A DNA stretch of 8,360 bases, taken from the NCBI GenBank assembly GCA_021808195.1, contig JAKBCE010000101.1:1-8360 (forward strand). Direction: 5' to 3'. This document shows positions 6,492 through 8,360 of this stretch, one piece after another. The translations under genes and the position numbers were made by a program. Source of the DNA: Pseudomonadota bacterium (GTDB taxonomy: Bacteria; Pseudomonadota; Gammaproteobacteria; Steroidobacterales; Steroidobacteraceae). The notes below the pieces were generated by a model that worked only from the letters and a program-made list of their open reading frames with translations, was not told the origin of the DNA and did not search any database. How positions within the stretch are numbered: the stretch's first letter is position 1; every line of letters begins with the position of its first letter.

Positions 6492-8009
6492 TTGAGATTC
6501 ACCGATGGAGCCGTGGTCGCCGCCTACCTCGCCTGCGTGCTGGTGACCGGCCTCGCCGGCTCGCGCCGGCGCGTCTCGAGCACCGAGTTCTTCCTCGCCT
6601 CGCAGCGCGCCTCCTGGCCGATGATCGGCCTGGCGGTGATCGGCTCGAACTTCTCCCCCAGCGCGCTGATCGGCATCACCGGCTCGGCGTTCGCGCTCGG
6701 CATCTCCGTCTACAACTACGACTGGGTGGCCACCGTCACGCTGGTCGTGTTCGCACTCTGGCTGTTGCCGCGGCTGCTCGCCCAGCGTATCTACACCGTG
6801 CCGGAGTACTTCGAGCGGCGTTTCGACCGGCGCGCACGGGTCTGGCTCGCGGGGCTCTCGATCCTGCTGTACGTCCTGCTCGATGCGGCCGGCTCGCTCT
6901 ATTGCGCCGCCCTGGTGGTGCATGCGCTGCTGCCGCATTTGCCGTTCATCGCCACGGTGCCCCCGCTGGCGTTGTTCGCCACCCTCTACGCCCTCACCGG
7001 CGGACTGCGCGCGGTGATGCGCACTCAGGCGCTGCAGGGGGTGGTCATGATCGGGACGGCGAGCCTGCTCGCCGGCTTCGCGATCCACGCCGCCGGCGGC
7101 TGGCACGCGGTGCTCGCGGCCAACCCCGCGCAACACCTGCATCTGGTGCTGCCGGCGAGCGATCCGTACATGCCCTGGACCGGCCTCGTCTTCGGCATGC
7201 CCGTGCTCGCGCTCTATTACTGGTGCACCAACCAGTCCGTCGTGCAGCGCACGCTCGCGGCCCGTTCGGTGGCCGACGGGCAGCGCGGGGCGCTGCTCAC
7301 CGGAGCTCTGAAGCTCACCTCGCTGCTGCTCATCGTCGCCCCGGGGCTCGCCGGTCGGGCGCTCTTCGCCCACCTGCACCGCGACGATGACGTGTACATC
7401 CGCCTGGCGCTGACGCTGCTGCCACCCGGAGTGCTCGGCGTATTCCTGGCGGCCTTCCTCGGCGCGCTGATGGCCTCGCTCTCGGCCACCTACAACAGCG
7501 CCGCCACCGTGCTGTCGATCGACTTCATCCGCCGCGCCCGTCCCCATCTGGATGAGCGCAGCACGGTGCGCGTCGCACGCATTGCAACGGCGCTCGCCAT
7601 GCTGGTCTCGGCCGCCTGGGTGCCGCAGATCGCCCGCTTCCCCTCGCTCTGGCAGTACCTGCAGGCGGTGCTCGCGTACTTCACCCCGCCGGTCGCGGCG
7701 GTGTTCCTCGCCGGAGTGCTCTGGCCGCGCGCCAATGCCCGCGGTGCCTTCGCCGGCCTGCTCGCCGGCACCGCCCTCGGTGCTCTGCTCTATGGGCTCG
7801 CCATCCTCGGCATCGCGCACGTCCAGTTCCTCAACGTCGCCGGACTCGGCTTCGCCGTCTCGCTCGCCGCGCTCGTGCTGGCGAGCCTGACGCTGCCCCG
7901 CGAGCCGGCCGCTGCCCGCCCCGAGCACCCCGCAACGCCGCGCAGCGTGAAGATCGCCGGGGCCGGGCTGCTGGTGCTCACGGCCGCGATCGTGGCCGCC
8001 TTCTGGTAA
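6492..8009 (+). CDS. SGLT-like sodium/sugar symporter (SSS family)
   Basis: This is a 505-residue polytopic inner-membrane transporter (about 13 hydrophobic segments) of the solute:sodium symporter family, starting at TTG 6492. Family landmarks appear in order: STEFFLASQ (30-38), a SNFS first-helix motif (52-55), VPEYFERRF (103-111), GGLRAVMRTQALQ (170-182), YYWCTNQSVVQRTLAA (242-257), LKL (273-275), ALMASLSATYNSAATV (325-340) and AYFTPPVAAVFLAGVLW (395-411). Compared from memory with human SGLT1, the sugar-site residues N78, Y290, W291, K321 and Q457 correspond to Asn53, Tyr243, Trp244, Lys274 and Gln391; E102 is Asp77 and H83 is Ala58. This supports a monosaccharide, plausibly glucose, as substrate. 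The Na2 pair S392/S393 reads Ala328/Ser329, and D204 reads Gln179, so ion coupling may differ. The gene likely imports the product of the divergent GH3 enzyme under shared LacI-type control. Family is firm; substrate is inferred. Confidence 0.92.
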   Translation: MRFTDGAVVAAYLACVLVTGLAGSRRRVSSTEFFLASQRASWPMIGLAVIGSNFSPSALIGITGSAFALGISVYNYDWVATVTLVVFALWLLPRLLAQRIYTVPEYFERRFDRRARVWLAGLSILLYVLLDAAGSLYCAALVVHALLPHLPFIATVPPLALFATLYALTGGLRAVMRTQALQGVVMIGTASLLAGFAIHAAGGWHAVLAANPAQHLHLVLPASDPYMPWTGLVFGMPVLALYYWCTNQSVVQRTLAARSVADGQRGALLTGALKLTSLLLIVAPGLAGRALFAHLHRDDDVYIRLALTLLPPGVLGVFLAAFLGALMASLSATYNSAATVLSIDFIRRARPHLDERSTVRVARIATALAMLVSAAWVPQIARFPSLWQYLQAVLAYFTPPVAAVFLAGVLWPRANARGAFAGLLAGTALGALLYGLAILGIAHVQFLNVAGLGFAVSLAALVLASLTLPREPAAARPEHPATPRSVKIAGAGLLVLTAAIVAAFW

Positions 8010-8014
8010 GACAG

Positions 8015-8036
8015 GCGCCGCCGTCCCTGGCGGCGC
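8015..8036. terminator. Stem-loop between convergent genes, probable bidirectional terminator
   Basis: The arms GCGCCGCC and GGCGGCGC (8 perfect base pairs) flank the 6-base loop GTCCCT. The stem-loop starts 5 bases after the symporter stop and 8 bases beyond the stop of the opposing receptor gene, so it could end both transcripts. Neither side has a clear T-run. Confidence 0.6.
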
Positions 8037-8044
8037 GCGCGCAC

Positions 8045-8360
8045 TCAGTAGTGGAACTGGTAGCGCAGCTGGGCGTAGATCTGGAACGGATTGTTCCAGT
8101 GCACCCCGCCGAAGGTGAGGCTGTTGTCGGTCATCAGGTGCTTATTGGTGAGGTTCAGCGCCGTCACCGATACCTGAAGATTGCGGCTGAAGTTGCGCCC
8201 CACGGTCAGATCAATGATTGCGTAGCTCGGCAAGTGGCTCGGCTCATAGCTCGGCGGACCGGCAAAGCCGTTCGAGAGCCCCGAGTTGACCGAGACGTTC
8301 GTGCCGACGAAGTAATGCTCGGGCAGATCGAGGTTGTAGCCGACGTTGAGCGTGTTGCGC
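8045..8360 (-). CDS. TonB-dependent outer-membrane receptor, C-terminal fragment (5' part outside window)
   Basis: The minus-strand frame is open from the right edge (first full codon at 8359) to TGA at 8045-8047 and gives 104 residues. The TTG at 8233 is internal to this frame. The sequence shows the alternating pattern of the last barrel strands of a TonB-dependent receptor: RNTLNVGYNLDLPEHYFVGTNV, SYAIIDLTVGRNF, then the typical VTALNLTNKH motif near the end. It finishes with an aromatic-rich strand, IYAQLRYQFHY, of the kind recognised by the outer-membrane assembly machinery. Full-length receptors are usually 700-1000 residues, so only the tail is visible. Next to a GH3 enzyme and a sugar symporter it probably imports oligosaccharides, but a siderophore or other ligand cannot be excluded from this fragment. 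Confidence 0.88.
   Translation of the reverse strand, partial: RNTLNVGYNLDLPEHYFVGTNVSVNSGLSNGFAGPPSYEPSHLPSYAIIDLTVGRNFSRNLQVSVTALNLTNKHLMTDNSLTFGGVHWNNPFQIYAQLRYQFHY

Noticed and set aside
3715..6495. Open frame of 926 codons on the plus strand
   Set aside because: It is antisense to the GH3 gene, whose catalytic motifs are complete. The translation is low-complexity Arg/His/Ala-rich. Its length reflects the scarcity of stop codons in high-GC DNA.
6441..7928. Open frame of 495 codons on the minus strand
   Set aside because: It is antisense to the symporter. The product is Glu/Gly/Arg/Gln-rich with no family features.
1..8360. Mobile element, CRISPR array or RNA gene
   Set aside because: I saw no transposase, integrase, terminal repeats, regularly spaced repeats, tRNA or rRNA sequence in either strand.

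Overview
This is a GC-rich window from a Gram-negative bacterium. An outer-membrane TonB-dependent receptor, a Sec-exported glycosidase and a membrane GGDEF/EAL protein all point to Pseudomonadota. The overall flavour is gammaproteobacterial (Xanthomonadales/Nevskiales-like), but that is an impression from protein style and was not tested. Codon use is uniformly GC-rich. I see no insertion sequence, integrase, CRISPR array, tRNA or rRNA.

Layout. Positions 1-503 (+) hold the C-terminal part of a HipA-family Ser/Thr kinase toxin, cut by the window edge. Only 17 bases separate it from the end of a large convergent gene, 521-3661 (-): a 7-TM, three-PAS, GGDEF-EAL cyclic-di-GMP protein. A 230-base gap with a strong stem-loop (3839-3871) follows. 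Next is a secreted GH3 beta-glucosidase-type enzyme at 3892-6153 (-). A 338-base divergent intergenic region (6154-6491) carries a perfect LacI-type palindrome and a perfect leader hairpin. A sodium/sugar symporter (SSS family) follows at 6492-8009 (+). A stem-loop then separates it from the C-terminal end of a convergent TonB-dependent receptor, 8045-8360 (-), cut by the right edge.

How it fits together. The right half reads as a glycan-use locus. The receptor would bring oligosaccharides across the outer membrane, the exported GH3 enzyme would cut terminal glucosyl-type residues in the periplasm, and the SGLT-like symporter would take the monosaccharide into the cytoplasm. A LacI-family repressor encoded outside the window probably controls the divergent GH3/symporter pair. 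The left half (HipA fragment and c-di-GMP gene) has no evident link to sugar use.

Most interesting points: (1) the GGDEF domain keeps its GGDEF signature and RxxD inhibitory site but has Gly in place of the first metal-binding Asp, while the EAL domain looks complete; (2) the symporter keeps most SGLT sugar-site residues but has Ala at a Na2-site serine and Gln at the position of SGLT1 Asp204; (3) the TGGAAACGTTTCCA operator lies between the divergent genes. I found no convincing wholly new system. These are variations on known families.
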